Positions 8,047 through 16,573 of a DNA stretch of 64,000 nt are shown here, in pieces. Under the pieces are notes generated by a model that was not told the origin of the DNA, ran no database searches, and saw only the letters and a list, made by a program, of their open reading frames with translations. Position 1 is the stretch's first letter. Each line of letters starts with the position of its first letter. A program made the translations under genes and the position numbers. This DNA is from CAYVRJ01 sp964453645 (lineage in GTDB: Bacteria > Bacillota > Clostridia > Christensenellales > JAWKQI01): positions 124,001-188,000 of the forward strand of contig CAYVRJ010000004.1 of assembly GCA_964453645.1 (NCBI GenBank), read 5' to 3'.

Positions 8047-8856
8047 TTGGCAGATATTCGCAGCAAGGTTTATGAGCTCTATTCGTTGGAACAGCTCTCG
8101 TCAAACGACTCCGTCATCCATGGGGTACATCCCTTAGTAAAAATGGCATCCACACTGGTATACATCGTTTGTATTGTTTCGTTTGATCGATTGGCCTTGT
8201 TTAATCTCACACCATATATTTTTTATCCCGTCATCGCCCTGTCTTTGGCAGAAATACCCTACGCTATGATTTTAAAAAGAGTTTGGATCGCACTGCCCTT
8301 TTGTTTGTTTGCAGGGCTGTCCAATGTGTTGCTTGAAACGAGCACCGTTGCCATGATTGGTTATATTGCAGTGAGTGCAGGAGTCATGTCCCTGTTGGCC
8401 ATGGTATTTCGCACCCTCTTATGCGTCTCTGCCGTACTTATTCTGGTGGCGGTAACGCCGTTTGCGGAGCTGACCGGGCAAATGCGCAGGCTGCACATAC
8501 CAAACATTTTGGTGAGTCTCTTTGAAATGACCTATCGATATATTGGAACGCTGCTCAGCGAAGCTTTTTCCATGTTCACGGCGTACAAGCTGCGCAGCAA
8601 CCACAAGGGGTTGGAGATGAGGTATATGGGCAGTTTTGTAGGCCAGTTGTTTATTCGCAGCTTCGACCGGGCGGAGCGGATCTATCACGCAATGAAATGC
8701 CGGGGATATCCGGCAGCAGTCACATATTTAAAGCACAGGGGAAGCAAGATGGCAGACGTGTTGTTTTTTATTGCCGTTGCAGGTTCCTCTATTTTATTTC
8801 GAATGGTGGATGTTTTGGGTTTGGTTTTTCAATGGTTGGGAGGAGTGGTTTCGTGA
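8047..8856 (+). CDS. nikQ: ECF transporter T component (CbiQ/NikQ family)
   Basis: Membrane coupling protein between the metal-binding subunit and the ATPase. An open frame begins at 8011, but GGAGG at 8035-8039 points to the TTG at 8047 (269 residues, MADIRSKVYEL). Several membrane helices are followed by the coupling region with the two Ala-Arg-Gly-like motifs of T components, here seen as YKLRSNHKG and MKCRGYP. The 3' end overlaps the ATPase gene by GTGA. Start confidence is moderate, family confidence high. Confidence 0.85.
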   Translation: MADIRSKVYELYSLEQLSSNDSVIHGVHPLVKMASTLVYIVCIVSFDRLALFNLTPYIFYPVIALSLAEIPYAMILKRVWIALPFCLFAGLSNVLLETSTVAMIGYIAVSAGVMSLLAMVFRTLLCVSAVLILVAVTPFAELTGQMRRLHIPNILVSLFEMTYRYIGTLLSEAFSMFTAYKLRSNHKGLEMRYMGSFVGQLFIRSFDRAERIYHAMKCRGYPAAVTYLKHRGSKMADVLFFIAVAGSSILFRMVDVLGLVFQWLGGVVS

Positions 8857-9578
8857 TTGCAGTTAAAGAATTGTCGGTAATATATCCCGATCAGACGAAG
8901 GCAGTGAACAACTTAAGCCTTTCAATTGGCAATGGCGAAAGTGTTGCCCTAATCGGTGCCAACGGTGCGGGAAAGACTTCGTTTATTATGGCATTGATGG
9001 GTGTGGTGAGCGCCCAGGGTACCATTGAAGTGGAGGGAATCCATCTTTCAAAAAAAACCTTGGGGCAAATCCGCTCCCGGGTGGGGGTGGTTTTTCAAAA
9101 CCCCGACGATCAATTGTTTATGCCATCCATTTTCGACGACATTGCCTTTGGGCTGCTCAACATGGGTTTATCCGAAGAAGAAGTGCAAAACCGGGTGGAG
9201 CAGTGTCTTACAAAGTTACATATCCAACATTTGCGCAAAAAAACCGCCCTTAAGCTATCGGGCGGGGAAAGGCGTTTGGTGGCCTTAGCGACGGTGTTGG
9301 TTATGGAACCTTCTATCATGATTCTGGACGAACCCAGTGCCTTTCTCGACCCAAAGGCCCGCAGAACCTTGATTCACACAGTCAACGCACTGCCCCACAC
9401 CAAACTGATCGCCACCCACGACTTAACCTTTGCGGCAGAGACGTGCAAGCGTTCAATTCTTTTAAAAGAGGGAGCGATATTTGCAGACGGTCCCTCGAAC
9501 CAATTGCTGTTCGATCAAGAGTTGATGGATGGATGCGGTGTGGAAGCCATTGGCCAAAGCATCATTTTACCGAAATAG
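8853..9578 (+). CDS. nikO: ECF transporter ATPase (CbiO/NikO family)
   Basis: ATPase of the nickel/cobalt ECF transporter. The GTG at 8853 overlaps the T-component stop codon (GTGA) and has GGGAGGAG at 8838-8845. The 241 residues contain Walker A (GANGAGKTS), the Q-loop in VVFQNPDDQLFMPSIFDDIAFG (typical of ECF ATPases), the signature LSGGERR and Walker B (IMILDEP). It is the last gene of the operon, 13 bp before the convergent rodA; no terminator is visible in that gap. Confidence 0.9.
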   Translation: MIAVKELSVIYPDQTKAVNNLSLSIGNGESVALIGANGAGKTSFIMALMGVVSAQGTIEVEGIHLSKKTLGQIRSRVGVVFQNPDDQLFMPSIFDDIAFGLLNMGLSEEEVQNRVEQCLTKLHIQHLRKKTALKLSGGERRLVALATVLVMEPSIMILDEPSAFLDPKARRTLIHTVNALPHTKLIATHDLTFAAETCKRSILLKEGAIFADGPSNQLLFDQELMDGCGVEAIGQSIILPK

Positions 9579-9591
9579 TATTCCTTCAAAA

Positions 9592-10779
9592 TCATAGGCT
9601 CCATCGCTGCCTTCGCATGGACACGTTCATCACCAACCCATACGCCATCATACACGTCAACATGCTGGAACCCCCGTAGCTGAAAAAGGGCAGGGGTATC
9701 CCCGTTACGGGCATAAGCCCAATGGTCATGCCAATATTTTCAAATATGTGGAAGAAGAACATACATGTCACACCCACAATGATGTAGGTTCCAAACTGAT
9801 CCTTGGCTTGCGCTGCCAAAAACAGCGTTCGCACGAGCAACAGGAAGTAAAGTCCAATGAGAATCACGCCTCCAACAAACCCCAGAGACTCAACGGTTAC
9901 ACTAAAAATAAAATCGGTGTGGCGGTCGGGGATATAGGAAAGGGCACCCATTGCACCTGCGGCAAACAGCCCCTTGCCCGAGAGCTGTCCCGAACCGATG
10001 GCAATTTTACCCTGTTCCACCTGATACCCCTTGCCCGAAGGGTCCATTTGGGGATCTAAATACACCAATATGCGGGATTGCTGGTCTTCGTTCATAATAA
10101 ACCAAAGCAAGGGCAGTACAACAATCGTGGTCAGCACCATAATGCCAATTACTTTCAAACTGGTCTTAGAGACAAACAAAATGCCAAAAAAGATTGCTGC
10201 GTATGCGAGAGCAGTTCCTAAATCGGGTTGAATGATGATTAAAAAGAAGGGAAGGCCAAAGGTTGCTAAAATGGGGAACAACTCTCGAACTTTGGTTATG
10301 TTTCCCTTTTTGGTTTTGTCCGAAAACAGCTTCGCTAAAGTGATGGTAATGGCAATCTTGGCAACTTCCGTGGGCTGAAACCCCCGTTCTCCGATTTCAA
10401 ACCAACGCATGGTGCCCCGCTGTGAGCTGTTGGAAAGGTAATTCACCACCAACACCAGCACCAAAAGGCCAACGTTAATCCAATAAATCCATTTGTAATA
10501 CTCTCCAACCGAACCGTAGTCGGGGATCATCATCACAAACATGACGCAAAGCCCAATGGCAAACCACAGGAGCTGCAATCCAATGTAGTTCCAATTTATT
10601 TTATCAAGAAATTCTGTGAGGGTTGATTCATCTCCGGTGAATGCACTCGACGATGCATTGGCAATGGCAACAACGCCCCAAAGGACGATGGCGGTAATAT
10701 TTAAGATGAGCAGCCAATCGATATACTTTAACATACGCTTATCGAAAAATCTGCTGCCCATTCGATCTCTAAAACCCAT
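9592..10779 (-). CDS. rodA: Rod-shape SEDS glycosyltransferase RodA
   Basis: Membrane peptidoglycan polymerase of the SEDS family (RodA/FtsW/SpoVE), which uses lipid II during cell elongation. The ATG at 10779 is preceded by GGGGGA; an in-frame TTG at 10791 is less likely. About ten membrane helices are visible, with the conserved loop IPDRHTDFIFSVTVE containing the catalytic aspartate region, and the C-terminal GIPLPFFSYGGSSM signature. RodA is favoured over FtsW by the N-terminus (KYIDWLLIL) and the QPDLGTA segment; SpoVE remains possible. No partner penicillin-binding protein is next to it. Confidence 0.88.
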   Translation of the reverse strand: MGFRDRMGSRFFDKRMLKYIDWLLILNITAIVLWGVVAIANASSSAFTGDESTLTEFLDKINWNYIGLQLLWFAIGLCVMFVMMIPDYGSVGEYYKWIYWINVGLLVLVLVVNYLSNSSQRGTMRWFEIGERGFQPTEVAKIAITITLAKLFSDKTKKGNITKVRELFPILATFGLPFFLIIIQPDLGTALAYAAIFFGILFVSKTSLKVIGIMVLTTIVVLPLLWFIMNEDQQSRILVYLDPQMDPSGKGYQVEQGKIAIGSGQLSGKGLFAAGAMGALSYIPDRHTDFIFSVTVESLGFVGGVILIGLYFLLLVRTLFLAAQAKDQFGTYIIVGVTCMFFFHIFENIGMTIGLMPVTGIPLPFFSYGGSSMLTCMMAYGLVMNVSMRRQRWSL

Positions 10780-10808
10780 TGATTCCCCCAATTGCGTTTA
10801 TTATGCTG

Positions 10809-10814
10809 ATTATA
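10809..10814 (-). promoter_or_regulatory. Extended -10 promoter element of rodA
   Basis: On the minus strand TATAAT is preceded by TGG, an extended -10 (TG-N-TATAAT), about 30 bp upstream of the rodA start codon. A well-spaced -35 was not seen; TTAACA lies 20 bp upstream. Confidence 0.5.
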
Positions 10815-10884
10815 CCATACCTTGACTAAATTGATGTTAAAATTTTTTATTAACAAGATTTATAGTATGGATCATGGGCAAATA

Positions 10885-10911
10885 AAAATACCGCTGACTG
10901 AGCGGTATTTT
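10885..10911 (-). terminator. Terminator after the SpoIID-like gene
   Basis: An 11-bp perfect stem, AAAATACCGCT (10885-10895) with AGCGGTATTTT (10901-10911), has a 5-nt loop and a T-rich flank on the minus strand. It begins 5 bp after the stop codon of the upstream minus-strand gene and would separate it from rodA. Confidence 0.8.
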
Positions 10912-10915
10912 GGTT

Positions 10916-12301
10916 TTACGATGTTGTACCCTGTGGGTTTTGTTCGGCTGAAACAAGATTGGTGTATTCCTGAATAATTCTGCCCCAGGTCAGGGCACCT
11001 ACATTTCCGTTGATGGGCAAGCTGTATTGTTTTTGAATGGCTTGCACAGCATCCTTGGTGGTCTGATCAAAAACACCTGAAACCTCCACCTTGGGAATAG
11101 AGGGGTTTGCCTCGGCAATTTTTTCAAGATATGTCTGCAAATGCTTCACGTCTTCGTTTTCTAAGCCAAGTTTGAGTGTATATCCCGGATACAATTCGAT
11201 CTCTTTGCCGAATAAATAGGGGGCAGTGGACTTTGCTGTTTCTTTATATATGCTGTCCAGCTTGAGCCAAGTATCTTTTCCAACAATACCGTCGGGCGTG
11301 AGTCCATAAATTTTTTGAAACTCAATCACCGAATCCTTTGTCTTGGGGCCAAAGATTCCGTCCATGGTTACAAGGGGTACACCGGGGTTAAAGTAACCAA
11401 TAATATCCAAATAGTATTGCAGGGTTTTTACTTCGTTGCCCACCATACCTTCCTTTAAAACCGTGGGGTAGAGATCGGTCACGTCCTCAACATTTAAACC
11501 CTCTGAAGAAAACTCATATAACTTTCGAATGGCGTTATAGATGCTTTTAATCTTATACCAAGTGGCCTTACCCACAACGCCGTCGGGAGTTAAATCGAAG
11601 ATTTCCTGAAACTTCTTCACTGCATTTTCCGTTTCCACGCCAAAGACCCCGTCGGGGTTATTAATCCTGGGGATTGCAGGGTAGTTTTGTGAGATACGGT
11701 TGAGTTGGTCTTGAATAATTTTCACTTGATTGTTGTTGGAACCTAACCGCAGGGGAAACCCCGGGTACGATTCCTTAATTGCCTGCACCGGTGCGTTTTG
11801 CACAAGTTCTATGTCGTCACCGTAGTAGTACTGAACGATCTGTAGGGGGGTGTACCCCTGATTGGCAAGGTCCACCGAGCCCCACTGGGAGAGGCCTTCG
11901 CATTTGGAGGTGGTGCCGTTGCAAAAGCTGGTGGGGTAAGGTTCTACACTGCCTTGCTTGCGCAAATAGTTGTTAAAGATGTCGTCGGTGATACGGCTGA
12001 TATTTTCAAATATTTCTCTACCGGGTTTGTATGCCTGATCATACTTGGTGGAATTTGTAATGTCGAAATCATATCCTCTGCTGCGGTACTGTTCCAAATA
12101 GATGCGGTTGAGCGCAAAGGATATCTGGGCATAAATATTTGCAATAATCGCATCCTCGGGCCATGTGGGATAGATCTCACTGGAAGCCACATTTTTTATG
12201 TATTCAGCGAAGGGAACTTCCACATTTGCTGAAGCGGAATCGGGTGTCCCAAGGTGAACGGTAATATATTCCGGGATGTACGGAAATCTAGTATTTGCCA
12301 T
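10916..12301 (-). CDS. SpoIID-like protein with three peptidoglycan-binding repeats
   Basis: Probable cell-wall protein linked to sporulation. The first 170 or so residues resemble the SpoIID/LytB amidase-like domain: FAEYIKNVASSEIYPTWP matches the region with the catalytic glutamate, and CEGLSQWGS followed by GYTPLQIVQYYYG matches its end. Three PG_binding_1-type repeats follow (about 190-260, 280-350 and 370-450), each ending in a segment such as LTPDGVVGKATW. The 461-residue protein has no visible signal peptide, which is odd for a wall-binding protein and suggests mother-cell production and placement on the spore. GAGGAGA precedes the ATG. It follows the gene at 12325-13029 in the same operon. 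Confidence 0.75.
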   Translation of the reverse strand: MANTRFPYIPEYITVHLGTPDSASANVEVPFAEYIKNVASSEIYPTWPEDAIIANIYAQISFALNRIYLEQYRSRGYDFDITNSTKYDQAYKPGREIFENISRITDDIFNNYLRKQGSVEPYPTSFCNGTTSKCEGLSQWGSVDLANQGYTPLQIVQYYYGDDIELVQNAPVQAIKESYPGFPLRLGSNNNQVKIIQDQLNRISQNYPAIPRINNPDGVFGVETENAVKKFQEIFDLTPDGVVGKATWYKIKSIYNAIRKLYEFSSEGLNVEDVTDLYPTVLKEGMVGNEVKTLQYYLDIIGYFNPGVPLVTMDGIFGPKTKDSVIEFQKIYGLTPDGIVGKDTWLKLDSIYKETAKSTAPYLFGKEIELYPGYTLKLGLENEDVKHLQTYLEKIAEANPSIPKVEVSGVFDQTTKDAVQAIQKQYSLPINGNVGALTWGRIIQEYTNLVSAEQNPQGTTS

Positions 12302-12324
12302 ATCGTATTCTATCTCCTCATTCC

Positions 12325-13029
12325 TTAAAGATTCGGTTCAGTCTCGTAAACGTCCAGCGAGGTTGCGCCGTTTCCAGCCGTTATGGGGATCATATCCACG
12401 TCCTGACGGGATACTATGCCTTTAAATATGGGTACATCATAAAAGTTATAGGTGATATACGGGTCTTTTTTCACAGTTATGTCATATGTTGAATAGGGTT
12501 TTTTAATCTCTTCATCAGATTCTGTTCCATCGTATACATGGGGGCTTAAGGAAGAGTCGGCGGAGGGAGTGGGCAGCAAAATATCAACCGTAGAACCCGA
12601 GGAATCGGTGATATAGTTGCCAATTACATGCTTACCCTCGGGAAAACGCTTGCTCACCTGCACTTCGGCACCACCCACAGGGAAGGCACGCCGGGCGGTA
12701 AAGACCTGCACTCTCAGCGTTCCATTAAAGGGGTTTTCTGCCAAAAATTCGTCATAAGCCTCTGCGGGTGTCCGCTCCTCATTTTTTTGGGGTTTGGGTT
12801 TTTTAGCTGGGTTTAGTGTTGCCATAACAGGAACAGCTTCGCCCAGTCTGAACGGATCGTTTTGCCCTTTGGGTTGAGAGGGGGGAGGGGCAGTTGTTGG
12901 CATTCGCTTAAGCATAACTGTTTCCAGAATGGGTTTGGGGGTAATGCCACTCAACAACCAATTTTTATAGTTCATTCGTTCTATCTGATAGCGCTCAATA
13001 CACTGCTGGCTGGGATATTCATTTTTCAT
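12325..13029 (-). CDS. Uncharacterised protein with carboxypeptidase-regulatory-like domain
   Basis: Function unknown. The ATG at 13029 follows GGAG at suitable spacing; an open frame extends to 13047. The 234 residues begin with a charged region, have a Pro/Lys-rich middle (about 65-95), then a segment (about 105-155) resembling the beta-sandwich carboxypeptidase-regulatory or prealbumin-like fold (GTLRVQVF, GGAEVQVSKRF, ITDSSGSTVDI, LPTPS). No signal peptide or membrane helix is seen. It is 23 bp upstream of the SpoIID-like gene, so the two probably act together, perhaps in the spore envelope. Confidence 0.55.
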   Translation of the reverse strand: MKNEYPSQQCIERYQIERMNYKNWLLSGITPKPILETVMLKRMPTTAPPPSQPKGQNDPFRLGEAVPVMATLNPAKKPKPQKNEERTPAEAYDEFLAENPFNGTLRVQVFTARRAFPVGGAEVQVSKRFPEGKHVIGNYITDSSGSTVDILLPTPSADSSLSPHVYDGTESDEEIKKPYSTYDITVKKDPYITYNFYDVPIFKGIVSRQDVDMIPITAGNGATSLDVYETEPNL

Positions 13030-13054
13030 ACCATTTACTCCATTCAAAAGTGCT

Positions 13055-13100
13055 TATACTATATAGTATATAGAATTATTAAAAAAATGATTCTATATAG
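13055..13100. promoter_or_regulatory. AT-rich palindromes between divergent genes
   Basis: A perfect 16-bp palindrome, TATACTATATAGTATA (13055-13070), overlaps a larger inverted repeat whose arms are 13065-13076 and 13089-13100 (11 of 12 positions pair). It lies between the minus-strand pair at 10916-13029 and mutY, which has its own -10 (TATAAT, 13162-13167). The repeat could be an operator or part of a promoter for the minus-strand genes; no regulator can be named. Confidence 0.4.
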
Positions 13101-13199
13101 TCTCTGTAATGGTATCATTTACTTATTTGTCTAGGTTGTTTTTTTATATAGGGAAGTGTGTTATAATGCCCCGTGAGAGAAATGACAGCGGAGTATTAA

Positions 13200-14246
13200 A
13201 TGACTGAAATAAACATGAGTATAAATAGCGATCACTTGCGCAACATTGTGCAACCCCTCATCACTTGGTATGCTGAGAACGCCCGGGAGTTGCCTTGGCG
13301 CAGGGACACAGAACCATATAAGGTTTGGGTGTCGGAGATTATGCTGCAACAGACGAGGGTGGAAGCCGTCATCCCCTACTTCGAATCCTTTATATCCCGG
13401 TTGCCCCATGTGTTTAGTTTGGCTAAAGCCCCTGAAGAGCTGCTGCTCAAGCTGTGGGAGGGGCTTGGTTATTACAGCCGTGTGCGCAACATGCAAAAGT
13501 GTGCACAGGCCATTGTTACACAATACGGAGGTGTTTTTCCGTCTGATCCCGAGGTGCTGCAAACCCTACCCGGCATTGGTTTGTATACGGCGGGTGCCAT
13601 CGCATCCATTTCCTTTGAACAGCCAACACCCGCAGTAGACGGAAATGTTTTGCGGGTTGTGGCACGCATAACGGGAGACCCTTCGGATATCAGCAATGCT
13701 AAGACGAAAGTACATATCACAAAAGTGTTAAAAGAAATTTATCCCGCAGAACGCAGGGGGGATTTCACCCAGAGCTTAATGGAACTGGGAGCAACTGTGT
13801 GTACCCCCCTCAACTGGCAGTGCGAGAATTGCCCTGTTCAATTTTGTTGCGTTGCGTATGCAAGGGGAGCCCAGGGAGAACTTCCCGTCAAACAGCCCAA
13901 AAAGGCTCGGAAGCGGGAAGAAAAGACAGTGTTGCTACTTCGATTTGAAGATAAAATAGCTGTTCGTCGGCGGGAGGAGGCTCTGCTTAAGGGGCTGTTT
14001 GAGTTTCCCCATGTGGAGGGGCAGCTAAACAAGGGGGAAGTTTTAAAGGTTTTGCAGGATTGGGGAATTGGAGTGCAGGAAATTAAAGCCACGAAAAGTT
14101 GCAAACACATCTTTACCCACGTGGAATGGTCTATGCTGTGTTACGAAGTGAACTGCTCAGAAGTTATGGATGCTTTTCTCTGGGTGACAGACAGTTGCTT
14201 GACCCAGGAAATTCCCCTTCCCGTGGCCTTTAAAAAGTGTTTGTAA
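13200..14246 (+). CDS. mutY: Adenine DNA glycosylase MutY
   Basis: Base-excision repair enzyme removing adenine mispaired with 8-oxoguanine. The 348 residues show the helix-hairpin-helix glycosylase fold: catalytic Glu46 in SEIMLQQTRVEAV, the hairpin LPGIGLYTAGAI, and the nucleophile-region Asp147 in AVDGNVLRV. A 4Fe-4S cluster motif C-x6-C-x2-C-x5-C is formed by Cys201, 208, 211 and 217. The C-terminal part (about 230-348) is the NUDIX-like domain that reads 8-oxoguanine (HIFTHVEW). Length is normal. A TATAAT lies at 13162-13167. Single gene, not in an obvious operon. Confidence 0.95.
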   Translation: MTEINMSINSDHLRNIVQPLITWYAENARELPWRRDTEPYKVWVSEIMLQQTRVEAVIPYFESFISRLPHVFSLAKAPEELLLKLWEGLGYYSRVRNMQKCAQAIVTQYGGVFPSDPEVLQTLPGIGLYTAGAIASISFEQPTPAVDGNVLRVVARITGDPSDISNAKTKVHITKVLKEIYPAERRGDFTQSLMELGATVCTPLNWQCENCPVQFCCVAYARGAQGELPVKQPKKARKREEKTVLLLRFEDKIAVRRREEALLKGLFEFPHVEGQLNKGEVLKVLQDWGIGVQEIKATKSCKHIFTHVEWSMLCYEVNCSEVMDAFLWVTDSCLTQEIPLPVAFKKCL

Positions 14247-14272
14247 ATGGAAACAAATAGATGATGGTCGCA

Positions 14273-14301
14273 TTGACAAATGGAGTAACCTTTGATAAAA
14301 T
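14273..14301 (+). promoter_or_regulatory. Strong sigma-A promoter of the oxidoreductase gene
   Basis: A perfect TTGACA (14273-14278), 17-bp spacer and TAAAAT (14296-14301) with a TGA extension in front of the -10 form one of the best promoters in the window, about 80 bp upstream of the next start codon. Confidence 0.8.
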
Positions 14302-14380
14302 GATACAGAAAATTCTATCAAAATAATGATACATCGCTGATTAATGCGAAATAGATACAAAGGGCAAAGGAGATACACCA

Positions 14381-15373
14381 ATGCAAAATATAGCACTGAT
14401 CGGAATGGGGTTTATTGGGTCGAACCATGCGCAGGCCATCGGGAAAATACCTCATGCGCACCTGTCCTGCATTGTAGAGATTAACGAAGAGGCGGGCAGG
14501 AAAGCCGCAGAGGAATTTGGCTGCAAACATTACAAAACCCCGGATGAAGCCCTTGCCAATGAAAAGATCGACTTTGTGATCATCTGTTTGCCCACATTTC
14601 TGCACGAGCAATACGTGTTGTGGGCAGCGGAAAATAAGCTCAACATTTTGTGTGAAAAGCCTTTCACCCTCACGTTAGAAAGTGTGGACAAAATGTTTGA
14701 AACATGCAGCAAGAATGGCGTTCGCCTGATGGTTGCCCAAGCGGCCAGATGGACGCCGGAAATGGCACACATTCGGGACATGTACCAACAGGGTCAATTC
14801 GGAGATATCCACATGGTGGTGGCCAAGCGGTTGGGGCAGCATCCCAATTGGTCCACTTGGCATACAGACCCAAACAAGAGCGGTGGTGGGTTGTATGACT
14901 TAAACATTCACGACCTGGATTTCCTCGTGGGTATGTTCGGCAAGGTGGATCGGGTGAATGCCATCGGCTGGCAGACTAAGACGGGTTGCTGGAACCACGT
15001 GGTGTCCAACATTTGGTTTAAAAATGGTGCTATGGCTAGTGTGGAAGCGTCTATGCAAATGCCCGACGATTTTCCCTTCTCGGTGGGTTACCGGGTTGTG
15101 GGAGACAAGGGTGGTGTGGACTTTAATTTTTCCGCAGGGTTTAATATTAAGGCAGATGCCACCACATCGTTTCTTCATTTTGAAAACGGCAGCAGTGCCA
15201 AGCAAGTGGCGATCCCCTCAGTGGATATCTACCAAGGGGAAATTGAATCGTTTATAACAAGCATTGAAACGAATTCACCCTTTGCTGTGCCCAACGAGGA
15301 GAGCAGGGATGTGATTCAACTGACACTAGCCATCAAAGAATCTTTAGAAAAAAAAGAAATTGTCTATCTTTAA
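14381..15373 (+). CDS. Gfo/Idh/MocA family NAD(P)-dependent oxidoreductase
   Basis: Predicted sugar or inositol-type dehydrogenase; substrate unknown. The 330 residues start with a Rossmann motif (IGMGFIGSNHAQAI), continue with the family signature CEKPF (about 95) and contain the catalytic-region Asp/His pattern GGGLYDLNIHDLDFLVGMFG (about 165-185). The C-terminal alpha/beta domain is complete. AAAGGAG precedes the ATG. It lies head-on to the sugar island and may process the same type of compound, but has its own strong promoter and a shared terminator. Confidence 0.85.
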   Translation: MQNIALIGMGFIGSNHAQAIGKIPHAHLSCIVEINEEAGRKAAEEFGCKHYKTPDEALANEKIDFVIICLPTFLHEQYVLWAAENKLNILCEKPFTLTLESVDKMFETCSKNGVRLMVAQAARWTPEMAHIRDMYQQGQFGDIHMVVAKRLGQHPNWSTWHTDPNKSGGGLYDLNIHDLDFLVGMFGKVDRVNAIGWQTKTGCWNHVVSNIWFKNGAMASVEASMQMPDDFPFSVGYRVVGDKGGVDFNFSAGFNIKADATTSFLHFENGSSAKQVAIPSVDIYQGEIESFITSIETNSPFAVPNEESRDVIQLTLAIKESLEKKEIVYL

Positions 15374-15406
15374 ACGTTAAAACTCTATTATTAAAGATAA
15401 AAATAA

Positions 15407-15436
15407 ACACCCTGCAAAACGCTATATGCAGGGTGT
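15407..15436. terminator. Bidirectional terminator between convergent genes
   Basis: A 10-bp perfect stem, ACACCCTGCA (15407-15416) with TGCAGGGTGT (15427-15436), has T-rich sequence downstream on the plus strand and A-rich sequence before it, so it can end both the oxidoreductase gene and nagA. Confidence 0.85.
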
Positions 15437-15454
15437 TGTTTCGTTTGTTTCTTA

Positions 15455-16564
15455 TTATCTAGCAACGATGTTTCCATTTTTAAAAACATCCACAATGTTT
15501 AATTCCCGATCGAGCACCACACAATCGGCAATGTAACCATCGGCAATGGAACCCAACTCATGGCCAAGCCCCAGGGAACGGGCGGGAGTGGACGTGCACG
15601 CTGTGAGCACTTGCTCCAGAGGTATACCAAAGGAGACTGCACGCTGAAGGCCAATGTGAACATTGATTGTCGATCCGGCAATGGTGCCGTCTTCTAAGGT
15701 TGCCTTGCCATCCTTGACATAAACCGGTTGTCCACCCAAGTCGTAAGTACCGTCGTGATATCCTGCACAGCTCATGGAATCGCTGATCATACACACTCTG
15801 TCGGCGCCAAAGAGTTTAAAAGCACTGCGCACAACACAGGGGTGCAGGTGTATACCGTCGGACACAATTTCAACATAGGCACCGGCATCGGCAGCAGCGC
15901 CAATTAGCCCCGGTTCTCTGTGAAGAAAGCTGTTCATAGCGTTAAACAAATGGGTCACGTGATCGGCTCCCGCAGCAAAACCAGAACTGGCCTGATCATA
16001 CGTTGCCGTGGTGTGGGCGAGAGAAATGCAGTATTTGCCGTGGTTCTCTTTAATAAAGTCGATGGCACCCTTAAGCTCGGGGGAAATGCACACCACTTTA
16101 ATTTTGCCGTTGGAAACAGCGTTGAGCCGCTCAACCATGCCGCTGTTGGGGTCTGTTAAATACTTGGGGTTATGGGCACCCTTTTTAGCAAAGGAGAAGA
16201 ATGGGCCTTCCATATAGATACCCAGCACAGTTGCACCCGTTGCCCACTGGTGATTCCCCACGACACCCATAGCCTTACTCAGTGTCTCTTCATCAAAGGT
16301 CATGGTGGTGGGGCAAAAAGAGGTGGTGCCGTTCTTTAAATAGTATTCGGACATGGCGCGAAGGCCTTCGGGATTGGCATCACAGGTGTCGAACCCAACT
16401 GCACCGTGGGTGTGAATGTCGATGAATCCGGGAACCACGTAGTGCCCCTTGGCATCGTATACGGTTTCATCCTTTGAACTTTTGGCAAATTTACCATTTT
16501 CAATATAAATATTTTTGGCTGTGAAGGTGCCTTCACAAAACACAGAGCCATTTTGTATCTTCAT
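15455..16564 (-). CDS. nagA: N-acetylglucosamine-6-phosphate deacetylase
   Basis: Hydrolyses GlcNAc-6-phosphate to glucosamine-6-phosphate and acetate. The 369-residue amidohydrolase has the metal site motifs DIHTHG (His51, His53), MEGPFF (Glu119), LAHTTA (His184), THLFNAM (His205) and the catalytic Asp262 in SDSMSCAG. These match NagA in order and spacing. It lies 10 bp downstream of the ROK kinase gene, which may supply the phosphorylated amino sugar. The ATG has GGAGG (in AGGAGGA) directly upstream. No nagB is in the window. Confidence 0.93.
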   Translation of the reverse strand: MKIQNGSVFCEGTFTAKNIYIENGKFAKSSKDETVYDAKGHYVVPGFIDIHTHGAVGFDTCDANPEGLRAMSEYYLKNGTTSFCPTTMTFDEETLSKAMGVVGNHQWATGATVLGIYMEGPFFSFAKKGAHNPKYLTDPNSGMVERLNAVSNGKIKVVCISPELKGAIDFIKENHGKYCISLAHTTATYDQASSGFAAGADHVTHLFNAMNSFLHREPGLIGAAADAGAYVEIVSDGIHLHPCVVRSAFKLFGADRVCMISDSMSCAGYHDGTYDLGGQPVYVKDGKATLEDGTIAGSTINVHIGLQRAVSFGIPLEQVLTACTSTPARSLGLGHELGSIADGYIADCVVLDRELNIVDVFKNGNIVAR

Positions 16565-16573
16565 ATATTCCTC

